From contig JAQFVV010001038.1 in assembly GCA_028023455.1 (NCBI GenBank), positions 1 through 64,000 of the forward strand: a DNA stretch of 64,000 nt, read 5' to 3'. This document shows positions 51,243 to 63,512 of the stretch, piece by piece. This DNA comes from Epiperipatus broadwayi (Eukaryota; Onychophora; Udeonychophora; Euonychophora; Peripatidae). The position numbers and the translations under genes were made by a program. Position 1 is the stretch's first letter, and each line of letters begins with the position of its first letter. The notes beneath the pieces were generated by a model that saw only the letters and a list, made by a program, of their open reading frames with translations, was not told the DNA's origin and ran no database searches.

Positions 51243-52975
51243 GTAAGTTTGATAAATTATTTTAATTTCCCTTTTATTTATATATATATATTCCTAAGAC
51301 ATTATAACGTAAACTATATTTATACATGTATTTTAAAAGATATTTAAAATTTATTTCTTTTGATTTAATATTAAAATAAAATGTCATATTTTTTTATCAA
51401 TAAACATATGCTTTCTGCATATGATCTCTTACCAGTACCATATTTTTAGTAATTGATTATTTACAACAACTATCTTTAATAAATACATAAATAATTGGTT
51501 ATAATTTTTAGTAGATTACAAATTATTATATTCTTTTAACTCTGCTCTTGATTATTAAAGATCAAATATATCTAGGGTTCTATTATGCGTTCATATTAAC
51601 CATTCATTTCTTTTTATTCATGCTCTCTTTTCAAATATATTATTTCATCATTTGGAAAATATGCTAATGGATTTGCATTTTGAAATAAGATTTATTAATT
51701 GAGCCAAGCCAAACATAACTCTCTAAATGTTATATGCTGCTGTTCTGAATTTGTATGATATGCTACTCAAATTTAGCATATTTTTTCCAATGCCTATAAA
51801 TATAAATTTTTAAATGTATATTGTGTAGATTATATATGTAATACACAAAATATAATTTTATAAAGTTTGGGAAATTGTCAAAAATACATAAGAACATAAA
51901 CAGAGAAATTCTTTAAGCAAATGATGCTCAAAGTAATTTTCTGATTTAGCTGAAAAGTAAAAGCAGCACTATTATACTAAATCTTCATTAAGCAGGCAGC
52001 TATTAATGTAAGATGCCATGATAGACCAATCTATTTTGATATAAACATATATGGACAATCTTTTCTCTCCTTCTGCCACTTCTAATAGTTTCTTCATTTA
52101 GTCAAATTTCAATTATTCTTTTCACAGAAAAATGAATGAATTATTAAATAGCTTTTTAATACATAGAGGTGGATAATTTTCATAGTCATCTAAGGCTTGG
52201 AGCAATATTGTACTTAGATTCTGATCTACTAGCAATCCAAATTCCAATGTTGACCATTCTGATTCAATTTTTTTTCTTGGATAGTGATATCTACAACTGG
52301 ACATTATTTAATCTATATAACTACAGAAATAATATCCTTGGCTCTTCTTCAGTAATATATTGAGTGATTTCAGTTATAAGGAACTTGCCTTTCTGAACTA
52401 TAATTTCACTTTATAATTCATCTCAACATCAATACAGAAATCGTTCCAGTATTTTAAATCATTATATAAATTATTTCAATCACAATTTTTACTTCTGTAG
52501 ATAAATATATATATATATATATAGTTAAGTCAACCTAAAATCCACTTTCTAATTTAATCATGTAAATATCAGCTAGGAGAATCTGTTAAGCATTTATTAT
52601 GATAGCATTTTACTTATAACTATGTATTGGACTACTTCATGATGTGATATTAATTGTTAAATGTCTTTAGAAAAATTTTACATTGCTTAAATTTTCAAAT
52701 CCATTCAACTATTAGTAATAATACACAAGTTAATATAAGATGCAAGGTTTTGATTGTTATTATTCTCTTCCCTTTTTTAGATGATGTTGATCTGACCAGT
52801 GATACTACTAGCATAGAAATTGACTTAGATCTTTAAATTTGTGAAATTCTGTATTTAAGGTGTATTTTAATCAAATAAGCAATTCTATCAAAGACAACAG
52901 CCAGTAGAAATTTTATTTACTTAATTATAAGGATCCTCATAATTTTTTTAAGGGCAGGATTAATGAGTGGTTTCC
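51243..52975. other. IPP intron 3 (open to the window end), first part
   Basis: No further Kelch exon is visible between here and 64000, so intron 3 is at least 12.7 kb. This part is AT-rich with no recognised element. Confidence 0.5.
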
Positions 52976-52979
52976 TAAT

Positions 52980-53645
52980 ATTATGAATTATCATGCTAGA
53001 TTGACTTATAGGGTTATTGGCAATTATCATACTAGCAGCTTTTTAAATTTTTTCTCTCTGTTCATCCTGTCTTTTCTCAATGGAGTATGTTCACTGTCCA
53101 TACATGGTCTGCTTAGATATATCTGTTTTATCCCAACAAATTTGTGGGGTTTTTTTTTGTTTTTCAATGAGTTGGCAGGTTTGACCAATATACGTCCTTC
53201 CACATTCACATGTAAATGCAATTTTTATTTTTTAGCATTTCCAGTTTGGATTTTATAAATGTTAGGATTCCTCATAGTGTACTATGATTTTGGGTAGCTG
53301 TTCTGATATTACATTGAATGCAAATTTTTTTTAATTTATCTGTTATCCCTGATATGGATACACTACAATACCTATAATTATTTTTTATTTTGATCTTTCT
53401 TTTTGAAGTCAATTTAAGGGTTTATTAATGATAACTGGTGGATAATCATTCATCACGAGAATTTATTTTATGTACAATTTTTCCAAATTATTAGGTTTCT
53501 GAACTAACTTTGTTATCTCTGTTTTATTTTGATAATATGACTTCAGTTTTTGTATTGCTGTCATGATAGGATATATATGTTTAAAATTTTTCCTCATTCT
53601 ATTGTAAATTTAATGGAAGGGTATGTTTTATTAATGTCAGACTAG
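52980..53645 (-). mobile_element. Penelope-like element remnant with GIY-YIG endonuclease
   Basis: On the minus strand, from 53630 down, INKTYPSIKFTIE (end of RT) is followed by GITDKLKKICIQCNIRTAT (about 53350-53290), then NPNIYKI and FTCECGRTYIGQTCQLIE (about 53215-53160). The C-x-C-G-x-x-Y-I-G-Q-T block is the GIY-YIG endonuclease opening typical of Penelope-like elements, and the order RT end, linker, GIY-YIG is preserved. Frames change several times. It lies antisense to IPP. Confidence 0.75.
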
Positions 53646-53649
53646 AATG

Positions 53650-54800
53650 TTGGTAGTAATGCTTCACTATATAACAGACATATTGACTTAGTGAAGCGAG
53701 ATTTTAAGTGGAGATAGAATAAGATTTATACTTTGTCACACCTGATTAGCAACACATATCTATAAATTGTATTTGTTATTGTGATTTCGTTATATCACTG
53801 GTATAGTCAAATGGTAAAAAACTATCACAAACATTCTGGACCAAGAACAAAAACAAAAATTAGATTTTTAAATACTTTTATTATAAGACTACCTCATGCT
53901 AAAATTAAAATTACAGTCTACAGTAAAGTATACTTACAGGAGAATACTTAGCATATGCATCCAATAATGACTGACACACAAAAGTTGAAGTTATACTATC
54001 ACTGTAGAACACAGCAAAAGTCTTACATAGAATAAACTCGCAAAAAGATTGATTATCCATCAGCTATCATACAACAAAAGAAAAAAGCAATTACAAATAC
54101 TGTACATCAGGGATAGCAGACAAACTAAAGTAAATCTGCAATCAGTATAATATTAGAGCAACTTAGCTAAGCTGTAATGCATTACAATGAATCCTAATCT
54201 GTACATAACCCAAAGTGGAACTGCTGAAAATCAGAAATTGTATCTATGACATATTATATGAAAGTAGCAGTGAACCCAATCAACCTTTTGAAAATTGATT
54301 AAAAGAGCATAAAGTAATAAATAAAGAGGAAAAAAACAGATGTATCTAAATTAGCAAGTTATGTATTGATCAATGAACATATGTTTCAGTGGGAAGAGAC
54401 TAAAAGATTAGATAATGGGAAAATTAAAAAGAAGAAAATTTAAAAAAGTTATTCACATAATATTAGCAAATATCATCATAAGTCAACCTCAGGTGATATT
54501 TCATGTTTGGAAACCACTCATTAATTTCCCCCTTAAGGAAAAAATGGAGAAATCAAGATTAGCTCATAGAGAAGTATATAAAATGTATACTAACTCTTAG
54601 AGAATGGACTAGTTGATCAGAATATCATCTTAAATTCAGAGTTCACAAATTTAAAGTTTCCAGGTTTGATTCCCAAGTTAGTACTGCCACTGCCAGAAAT
54701 ACCTGAAAAAGAAATTGGAACATTCCATTGTATTTTAACCTGGCAAGTATAAACTTTGCAGAAATCCATACTACTACTTTATATTTTATGCATAATAAGA
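53650..54800. other. IPP intron 3, unannotated stretch
   Basis: No recognised gene or repeat; slightly less AT-rich than neighbours. Confidence 0.4.
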
Positions 54801-54804
54801 GTAT

Positions 54805-55215
54805 CAATCTTTCCATACATGTGATGTTTTGATGGTTATATGTTATGCATTATACCATCAAACATCACATGATCATACATTCTTTATACTTACACAAACT
54901 GTTTTTCACAGAGGCAAAACTCCATACAGTGCAAGCCAGAGTAATCAATGGATGCAGAAAGGTTTATACATATAATCCCTATCTATTGCCTACTCATCCA
55001 TTATCCCCCGACTAGTTTCTAACTTGTGGCTTTCATCAGTGAGGAGCCTTGGATCTGAGAGCACTTCACCTAGATTTTAACCACAAGCCAGACACTAATC
55101 TAGGGATATTCGATGAGTAGGCACTAGATAGAGATTTTTTGCACAAACCTTCCTGAATGCATTGACTACTCTGGCTTGCACTGAGTGGCGTTACTGTGTA
55201 GAGAGTTTTGCCTCT
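54805..55215. repeat. T-unit copies in head-to-head inversion
   Basis: 54893-55075 is the reverse complement of part of the ~430-bp unit at 12205-13190 (AGGCAAAACTCCATACAGTG, CTACTCATCCATTATC), while 55078-55215 is in direct orientation (GATGAGTAGGCACTAGATAG, TACTCTGGCTTGCACTGAG). The result is a foldback. At 54817-54876 a further stem pairs TGTGATGTTTTGATGG with CCATCAAACATCACA. Confidence 0.8.
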
Positions 55216-55219
55216 ATGA

Positions 55220-56970
55220 TATATTTTATGCACTAGAATGTACAATGTGCATATCTCTCTATAGTAGTAACAATAGAATTTGAATAATTAAAATGAGAGA
55301 AAAAAATCTCTTCACCAGATATATATGTATTTTGGTCCCAACCTGTAATGAATTATGTTTATCACTTACTTTCATCCTTGTCTCCAAATCATTCTGGTTC
55401 TTTAATTAAGTACTGTAAATTTTTTTTGCTATATACAATGTAATCTCAATTATTCATCTTATATAACTAAGTATGTTTAGCTTTAGTTTTTTTCCCTGAA
55501 TAAATTTCCTTCGAAACAATTTAAAGTTTGAATTTTTTTAAAGACATTTAACAATTAATTTTAGACAATAACAATACGATGTAGAAGTGAAAAAAGTATC
55601 ACTATTAAATACAAGTCAAATTTTTTATTAACAGGATCATTGCACCTTTTCTACTGCAATTGGATAATCTTTATCACTTGAACAAAAATAAATTACTTTA
55701 TCTATAACTAACATAATGAAACTTTTTGGAGTATAAATATACACTGTATGATGCCAGAACTATTTCAAAAACAATTGAAACAGATGATAGTTATTTAAAG
55801 CATATGGAAATTCAATTAATAGATAATAAATATCATAAGAGTTGTTATTATTAAATGCGAACATTTTTAAATTTAAATAATTCTTAATATACTTCATAAA
55901 TATTTTAGAGATTAATTAAAATTGATTTTTTTTAATAAATTGAGCTTTTATTTATTCTTCTAAAGCTAAAGTAGTTATTGAAATTTTAAATATTATTAAT
56001 ACTCATTACCAAAATCAGACTAAAGTATAAAACATTTATTATTCAAATTATTTTTTGTAATCATCATCTAGCAAGCCAATGATGTATGTGGCTTAATGGA
56101 TAAAATTTACATAAACAGTTTTTTTCCTTTCTCAAGGCTTTAACTACTTATTAAATAATTTCTCCAATGTTAATCTATAAACTTACCAGTTTTAAGTATT
56201 CAATATTTTTATACTTGGTATCAGTCACATTCTCTTTCTGATACTGTTTGTTTTCTTACCTCCAATGGACTAATTTTCAAAAAAAGTTTTCTTTCCTCTA
56301 AATAATTATTTAGTTAAATATTATATACCACTGAATCTTATTTATTTTGCCTACATATGCACATATTGTTAAAAGGAGGTTACCATGACAACAGTTAGAA
56401 ATTATTGATTGTTATTGATATTGGGATTGTCTAAGTGTTGACTGGTTTTTAATTATATGTACATATGTACAACAAAGTGGTTTCTTTCTTTATATCATAA
56501 AGCTGAATGCGTTAACATATGTATATACATATGCAAAAATAATTAATATAAATGTAAGGGGAAAATGATGATTATCTAGATATGTGGATTTTCATAATTA
56601 TTTACTAATTAGTATCTTTGCAATTCTGCTCTTACTCATATAATTATGATAGTTGTTATATGATTTTATTTAATTTACTCATTTTATCCATCTGTGAAAT
56701 CTTGTAACTCAATTTTCATCTACTTTCCAATTTTTGATCTAGTGTACAAATGTATTCAGATGACAAAACATTTTTTTAGAGTCTGTAAACAATTTTTGAA
56801 AAACTTTATTTATTATGAAAAATTAAAATTTTCAATTTTTTTTAGTATTCTTTATGATACTATTATCTAATGGTATTAAATTATATATAAACTTTTTTAT
56901 AAAACTAAAAAGTAGAAAATAAAAATATTACGAAATTTTAAAAAAAAAAAACATTTTTTTTTTCATATGT
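55220..56970. other. IPP intron 3, unannotated stretch
   Basis: AT-rich; no recognised coding sequence, tandem array or RNA. Confidence 0.45.
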
Positions 56971-56975
56971 CAAAT

Positions 56976-57046
56976 GCGTTGACCGAAAAGCGAACCCAGG
57001 CCAGCTGCTTGTAAGGCAGCTTTGTTAACCACTAGGCTACCTATGC
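56976..57046 (-). tRNA. tRNA-Val(TAC)-like sequence, probably a pseudogene or SINE head
   Basis: On the minus strand a 71-base segment carries an A-box TAGCCTAGTGGTTA, a perfect 5-bp anticodon stem GCTGC/GCAGC around the 7-base loop CTTACAA (anticodon TAC), and a B-box-like GGGTTCGCTTT. The T-stem and D-stem pair poorly and the acceptor arms match at only about five of seven positions. It is therefore more likely a decayed tRNA copy or the tRNA-derived head of a SINE than a working tRNA. It sits between A/T homopolymer runs. Confidence 0.5.
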
Positions 57047-57049
57047 TTG

Positions 57050-58449
57050 ATTAAAAAAAATATTTTTGTTCACATAAATGCACTAAAAACTAAAAATAAA
57101 TTTTCTTCATTTTTCTCAAATAAAAGCATGGGCCAATTTTATCAGATTTCCAATGAATTATTTGGCATAAGACCATCTTGTCACCAAAAAATCATTTAAA
57201 TAAACTTGCAACTATTGTCCCAGGTTAGTTTTGTTGCAAGTTTATTTAAATGGTAATTTGAGAATCTGAAGATTGCCCCAAGTATTTATTTGTGAAAGCT
57301 GAAGAAAATTTATTTTTTACTTTTATTTTTCTTTGAATCAACTTTGCTTTTACTTGGCCAAACAGCTGAATTTGAACTAATTAAAGCAAATTATGCAGAT
57401 TGATGAAATGCTAGCAGTAAATCAGTATCTTGTCCTCATTATTATAAGTAATGAATCTTTTTGACAAATTTCAATAAAAATGTAATTATTTATGATTTTA
57501 TTCATTAGGATATATCATAATTATTAGTGATTATCTCAAATCTGATACATGCAAACACAATCATCTTTTCCGAAACTTTTTCATTTTTTGTTTGAACTCT
57601 CAAAACCTTATAACTATTTTTATTCTTAAGATAGTTGATTAACTTTTTTCTTCTTGTCTCTTTTTTTCTTATGCTTTACTGGTCCTTTTATTATAACTGA
57701 TTATTCATCTGCCTCTAATTTTATATTAACCAACTGAATTCCTTTTCCTTTATTGATTTCTTTAAAGAAGAATCTTTTTTTTTTTTCATCATTACTAATC
57801 TTATCTTACTAATTATTTTTTTATCTTCTTCCAAAATCTACATTTCAGCTATCCATTTTCTGGTCTGCATGAAACTTCACACAAAACATCTACATATCTA
57901 ATTACAGAATAATTATCCTCTTATTAAATGCATGTTCAGGCATTCGTACTTTAATTTTTTACCACTACTTCTATCGCTAATTAACACCTACATATAGTCT
58001 GTTCTATAACTTTTGTTTAATGGTTACTCAGAATCTTCTCATTTTTTATTATTCTTCAATTTTATATTCTATTTCTTCAAAACTTTTTACAAGTTTAATC
58101 AGTCAAACATTTAGTTAAGCTTATTCTCAATGTCTACAAGTTTATTTGACATTTTCTGCTTCATAGTGCAAATGGCATGAAATCACTCAATCCTTGTAAT
58201 GAACATTCATAATTATATAAGCAACTATTCTATTATTATAAAAATATATATTCATTAATCAACTATTTCACAAAGTTTTTATTCACTAGCTTCTATTTAA
58301 TTTGGAATTATTAGTTTATTAAAGACAAGTTATTCACAAAAGGATTGATAATATTATGTTGCACCTTGACAAAACTATGCTTACATTGTTATATATATAT
58401 ATATAATGTCATATTGTTTTACAAGATGATAATTTATAATTTTGCTAAT
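57050..58449. other. IPP intron 3, unannotated stretch
   Basis: AT-rich. AAATAAACTTGCAAC (about 57199) and its complement GTTGCAAGTTTATTTAAATG (about 57233) form a short inverted repeat. No gene recognised. Confidence 0.45.
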
Positions 58450-59173
58450 TAAAACAGTAGTAACTCTTTCTATACAGTAGTGCACCATCCAGTGCAGGCC
58501 ATACTAATCAATAAATGCTAGGTGTTGGTGTATCAAAATCCCTATCTAGTGCCTACTCATCCATTATCCTCAGACTAGTTTGTAGCTTGCAGTGTTCATC
58601 AGTAAGGAGCCTTAGATCTGATAATACTGCAAGGCACCTTTTACTTTTTTAGTTAACTATAAAGCTATATGCCAAACTGAAAACACTAATGTTTTCAATT
58701 CAAGCTCATTCACTTGTATAGTCTTATAGATCTAAATCCAGTTGAGCATCTATACATTTTGATCTCTTTTATTTATTTTTTAATAACCATAGTCACCAAC
58801 ATCCTTTGACCAGAATTGGTGTTAAACAACTAAAAATAACATGACCACTAATTCTTATGCTTACACAAGCTGTTAAAACAGTAGCAACTTTCTCCATAGT
58901 TTGGATTGAAAACATTAGCATGTTTTCAGTTTGGAATCAGCTTTACAGTTAACTAAAAATATAAAGGAGGACTTCTGGAAGGTTGCATTAAATCCAGAGA
59001 TCTAGATGCAATGCTCTTAGACCAAGGGTTTTCACTCAATAAGACCACAAGCTAGAAATTAATCTAGATATATTGGATGAGTAGGCACTAGGGGATTTTG
59101 ATGCACAAATTTTGTAGCATGGCATGCCCTGAGTGACCCTACTGTATGAAAAGAGTTGCTACTGTTTTAACAG
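58450..59173. mobile_element. Foldback arrangement of T-units with mirrored termini
   Basis: 58450-58800 is a full T-unit in reverse complement; 58900-59173 is a partial unit in direct orientation. The outer ends mirror each other: AAAACAGTAGTAACTCTTTC at 58451 and GAAAAGAGTTGCTACTGTTT at about 59148-59167. A further internal terminus GTTAAAACAGTAGCAACT lies at 58871. The palindromic layout and constant ends suggest the T-unit is a DNA element (foldback/MITE-like) able to array in tandem. No coding sequence. Confidence 0.75.
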
Positions 59174-59445
59174 CCTTGTAAGTATAAGATTGATCATGTG
59201 ATAGTGGTGATTTAATCTTGATATGAGTTTTATGAAATTCTTCCAAAGTGAGATTATATTATTACTATCATTAGAGAATTTTGCCATATCATCATTGTCA
59301 ACAGATTATAAAATACATATTTTTCTGCATGCTCATTTAACTTCTTTGATACCCTGCCTAAATTGTAAAAAAATATAAATCGATCAGTGAATGTACATTA
59401 CAAAACTATAACTCTTTGCGATATGAAGGAATTCTATCTATTAAT

Positions 59446-59546
59446 GCTTTGTCGTTAGATTTTTTTGCTTATTATATCCCTTAAACAATGTTAAGAGCTT
59501 TGTCATTAGATTTTCTTGCTTATTATATCCCTTAAACAATGTTAAG
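59446..59546 (+). repeat. 51-bp tandem duplication
   Basis: GCTTTGTCGTTAGATTTTTT...GTTAAGA at 59446 is repeated from 59497 with two or so differences. It is a simple local duplication. Confidence 0.9.
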
Positions 59547-59869
59547 CAATTTAGAAATGAATACTATAAACAGAATAGTATATAAATATTAAGGGATGCT
59601 TACTCAATTTTTACAATTATACAAACTAGTTGTTTTAGGAGAACTGACATTGTTATGCCGAAAACCAAACTAATTTTGTTAAAAGAATTTTATCACATTA
59701 GTATCAGACAGTTGATTCAAAATCTCAATTCTAAATTTAAAATTTATGTTATCATGATAGATAAAGCATTATAAAAAATAGTATACTTTGACATACTTGG
59801 TAGCCTTGATAAAATAACTTTATGTGAAATTAGACAATAACAAATTACTGTCAGATCTGAACGGCATTA

Positions 59870-60250
59870 CACACTTTGTTCACTATATAGTTAAAGGAAG
59901 TTCAGACTAGACCTGGAAGCTGCTGCAACATAAACTAAATATAAGGTAGGCTGTTACAGAACATCTGGAAGTGTTACTGGCACAAGGCAAACTGTCACAG
60001 TATAGCTGGAAGTATTAGATAAATCTATAAGGGCACCTTTAGTCCCTTACAGTAATAATTTCACAGCAACTAACCCTCTTACCAAGACAACTTATCAGAC
60101 ATATGGTATAATCAACATTATAGTATATAATCTGTATATATATACACCAACAGGATTAAAGTCTTGTAGTGATTTTTAAATATTGTAATTATACATGAAA
60201 TAAATATTCATTTGTATTTATATGAGTCTGTGTTTATTACAATCATACTA
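59870..60250 (+). repeat. 5' LTR of a Gypsy-like element
   Basis: Segments CACAAGGCAAACTGTCACAG, TCTATAAGGGCACCTTTAGT, ATGAAATAAATATTCATTTG (with AATAAA polyadenylation signal) and GAGTCTGTGTTTATTACAAT occur in the same order as in 62670-63005. Identity is about 70 percent, so the insertion is old. Exact edges are uncertain; the 3' edge is set by the end of similarity after CAATCATAC. Confidence 0.7.
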
Positions 60251-60356
60251 TGGACTATGATATCATGTTTGATTCAACCATCTGTCAGTTGATCAGCTGA
60301 ATCGACAGTGACAAAGATGAGTCCATTAAAGAAAATGGATTACAATATTAAATTTG

Positions 60357-61417
60357 GAAATAATAATTGAAAGTTTGCTAATCTTTCACATGCGCTAAGA
60401 CAGCCAATCAGATTTTAAACAGCTGTCTTAAGAATGATCAGGCTTCGACACACGACAGAGATTTTGACAAGACTTAACTTTTTAAATATATAAGCCAGTC
60501 TTAAGCATCTTGGCCTGAAAGCTTGAATATATAAACATATACACTTATCATTCATTGTGTTATTAATTTAAGATATTACGGAGCAAAATCTTAGATTTAC
60601 TAAACCGCAATTTTCTAGATGTTAATATAATTTATCAGCAACGTATATAAATAATATTTGTCTAAATCGCATGTTGTCAAATTGGAAATAATAATTGAAA
60701 GTTTGCTAATCTTTCACATGCGCTAAGACAGCCAACCAGATTTTAAACAGCTGTCTTAAGAATGATCAGGCTTCGACACACGACAGAGATTTTGACAAGA
60801 AAAGGATGATACCAACCTTTTCTCAACTTAACTTTTTAAATATACAATGAATGATAAGTGTATATGTTTATATATTCAAGCTTACAGGCCAAGATGCTTA
60901 AGACTGGCTTATATATTTAAAAAGTTAAGTTGAGAAAAGGTTGGTATCATCATTTTCTTGTCAAAATCTCTGTCGTGTGTCGAAGCCTGATCATTCTTAA
61001 GACAGTTGTTTAAAATCTGATTGGCTGTCTTAGTACATGTGAAAGATTAGCAAACTTTCAATTATTATTTACATACATTGCTGATAAATTATATTAACAT
61101 CTAGAAAATTGCGGTTTAATAAATCTAAGATTTTGCTCCGTAATATCTTAAATTAATAACACAATGAATGATAAGTGTATATGTTTATATATTCAAGCTT
61201 TCTGGCCAAGATGCTTAAGACTGGCTTATATATTTAAAAAGTTAAGTTGAGAAAAGGTTGGTATCATCCTTTTCTTGTCAAAATCTCTGTTGTGTGTCGA
61301 AGCCTGATCATTCTTAAGACAGCTGTTTAAAATCTGATTGGCTGTCTTAGCGCATGTGAAAGATTAGCAAACTTTCAATTATTATTTCCAATTTAACAAC
61401 ATGCGATTTAGACAAAT
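60357..61417. mobile_element. Nested-palindrome foldback element inserted in the Gypsy element
   Basis: A ~320-bp unit beginning GAAATAATAATTGAAAGTTT occurs forward at 60357, forward and partial at 60679, then in reverse complement ending near 61075 and again ending at 61417. Landmarks such as CTTTCACATGCGCTAAGACA and GGCTTCGACACACGACAGAG appear twice in each orientation. Both flanks read AATATTAAATTTG (60344-60356 and 61418-61430), a target duplication of up to 13 bp. No protein is encoded. It resembles the foldback at 370-1790 in layout but not in sequence. Confidence 0.85.
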
Positions 61418-61479
61418 AATATTAAATTTGTCATTCAGAAAACTGGGTCATATAAGTATCCAGCTGGCAATAGAAAAAA

Positions 61480-62335
61480 CTGCCAAAATAAATCGGTAAA
61501 AAGAAAACAAAAACTTTTTTATAGATGCAAAGCAAACATACACACACCGAATATCCACATTAGGATACAATATGTAGATTTTGTAGATTGTCGGTCAGAA
61601 AAGGATGAAAGAGTTCTTTTCAAAAAAACAAGAGCAATCCAAAATCAAATATAATCAATGCTTGTAATAAATAATGTGATAAATATTGATTCAGCTTTCA
61701 AACAAAAAATTACTATTAATGATACACCAACGACACTGGAACTGAATAACAGGTCTGTAGTATCCATTGTGTCAAAAAATACATGGGCTATCATTAATTG
61801 AAAAAACAATCATAAATTGCATCCTAGCAGGAGAATGATTATTGAGTATCAAATCATTCAAATATCACTCTTAGGTCAAATGAGTTCAAGTTTTTGCATC
61901 TGAAAAACAGTTCATTTGCCTCTTGTGTCTGTCGGTAAGCATAGAAAATTTATTAGGCAATGAGTGGTGCAATGACTTTGGCTTTACAGTGACTAATATC
62001 AACCAGCTTATAAAAATCTAATAGGGTCTAACCATATGTGATTGATAAACTTTATTGGGACCCTAGGATAATACATGAAAGTAAAAGTACTAAAATGTGG
62101 ATAAATGCTCAAATCCTATACTGTATGTTCAAAGGAATCACCAAATGGCTTCCAAAAATTGTGATCAAATTAAAACCTCACTGACATAGAAACCAGCTAA
62201 GATTGAATTATACATCACCAGCCAACAGCAAAGAGTCACCAACCAACAGTGAATAGTCACCAGATCTACAGATTAATGTACCGGATGTGATGATGAAGTC
62301 AGGAAGTGATGAAGGCATCCACCAAAGCATCTGAA
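61480..62335 (+). pseudogene. Gypsy gag zinc region, protease and integrase C-terminus remnants
   Basis: About 61512-61600 gives FYRCKANIHTPN and a second cysteine cluster, a decayed CCHC nucleocapsid region. About 61715-61780 reads LELNNRSVVSIVSKNTW, aligned with the aspartic protease opening L-x-L-D-T-G-S-x-x-S; here the catalytic Asp is replaced by Asn and the Thr-Gly pair is lost. KTVHLPLVSVGKHRKF follows near 61910. About 62125-62160 reads GITKWLPKIVIKL, resembling the K-W-L-P-G-x-I segment after the integrase core. Reverse transcriptase is deleted. Stops interrupt every part, so no product is possible. Confidence 0.65.
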
Positions 62336-62669
62336 TGACTACAGTTTCCAGGTCTAATTTTAGTCAGGATAGATGATGTTATATCTCACTTTACCTTCAA
62401 CTAATGGTGTAGTCCAGATATTCATTTTATTTTGATCAGATTGAGTATTTTTCACCAGTGGCCAATAGATATATAAATAGATGAGATATATCCAAAAATA
62501 GAAATAAGCCAATGGGTGATGATGCTCAGCAAATCTAATTGCTTTTATTAGGGAAACAGATCTGGCTGTGAATAGTCAGTCTAGTTGAAGATGAAGTAAA
62601 ACAACAATAAATTACTCTCATAACTCAATGGCAGTAAGTCTGTTGCCCATTATATGACTAAAACAATGA

Positions 62670-63005
62670 GGCAAGTTCACATCAGAACTGTAACTGGTTA
62701 AAACTTAAAGTAGACATGAGGTAAGCTGTCACAGTACAGTTGAAAGAGTCACCATATTATCACAAGAGGCAGACTGTCACAGTGCAGCTGCCAATGTTAG
62801 GTAAACCTAGAAGGGCATCTGAAGTCCCTTATAATAAGTGCTTAGCAACTAAATGCTATACCAAAGTAATGTATCAGGCATACAGTTTAGCAGATATATA
62901 TATGTCAACAGATTTAAACAGTCATATAGATTTGGCAATATTGTATATATATGAAATAAATATTTAATCATATTTATAAGAATCTGTGTTTATTAGAATC
63001 ACACA
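62670..63005 (+). repeat. 3' LTR of the Gypsy-like element
   Basis: This matches the 5' LTR through CACAAGAGGCAGACTGTCAC, AGAAGGGCATCTGAAGTCCC, ATGAAATAAATATTTAATCA and GAATCTGTGTTTATTAGAAT. It has lost or gained several short segments relative to the 5' copy. A 75-residue open frame across it is by-product, not a gene. Confidence 0.7.
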
Positions 63006-63398
63006 TAAACACAACTTATTATGACCTATATTGTTTTGGACAGGCTACCTATCAAAAGTACTTTTAAAAAAACTTCAGATTTCTATTATCCTAATAATGC
63101 TTTATATATATAATCTAGTTTAGGATATACTATTTATACAAGTTTACTTAATTAACCAATTTTACTATCAGATTACATTGAGTGCGTTTTTTTAAGTCAA
63201 AAATTTTGAAATCTTGAAAGCAGTTTTTATTTTGATGCTCAATGATTTAGTCTTCAATACATCCAAATTATTAATTGTTGCAAGAACAAAGGGGGCTGCA
63301 TTTTATAGTTTGATCATTGTGGGTCAGCTCATTTTTGACAGTAAAAAATTTAATGTCCTGAGGCTTTTAAAACATAAAATAACTAATATTTTTTTAGT
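63006..63398. other. Spacer, nothing recognised
   Basis: AT-rich; a 62-residue open frame at 63214-63402 has no recognisable similarity. Confidence 0.4.
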
Positions 63399-63512
63399 GT
63401 AATTTTCACTACACCACTCTCATGCAAGGTAGGGACCCCTCCACAAGGAGTTAAAAATGGGTAGTAACCAGTCCATACCTTGTGTGGAGTAGCGTAGTAA
63501 AAATTTCATTAC
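63399..63512. mobile_element. Short palindromic MITE-like element, ~114 bp
   Basis: GTAATTTTCACTACACCACT and CAAGGTAGGGA on the left are mirrored on the right by TCCATACCTTGTGTGGAGTA and GCGTAGTAAAAATTTCATTA. The arms of about 35-40 bp match imperfectly around a less AT-rich centre. Nothing is coded. It stands out by composition from its AT-rich surroundings. Confidence 0.6.

Larger units (their letters stand above)
60251..62665 (+). mobile_element. Internal region of a deleted Gypsy-like LTR retrotransposon
   Basis: Between the two LTRs lie short remnants of gag, protease and the integrase end, but no reverse transcriptase, RNase H or integrase core: the space is too short and no motifs are seen. 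The region is interrupted by the 1.06-kb palindrome at 60357-61417. A TGG within a few bases of the 5' LTR could mark a tRNA primer site, but this is not certain. Confidence 0.7.

Noticed and set aside
52122-52304. Minus-strand 60-residue frame (LEFGLLVDQNLSTILLQALD)
   Set aside because: Looks faintly protein-like but matches no family I can name; left unannotated.
62740-62967. 75-residue frame
   Set aside because: Falls inside the 3' LTR and is not preserved in the 5' LTR.
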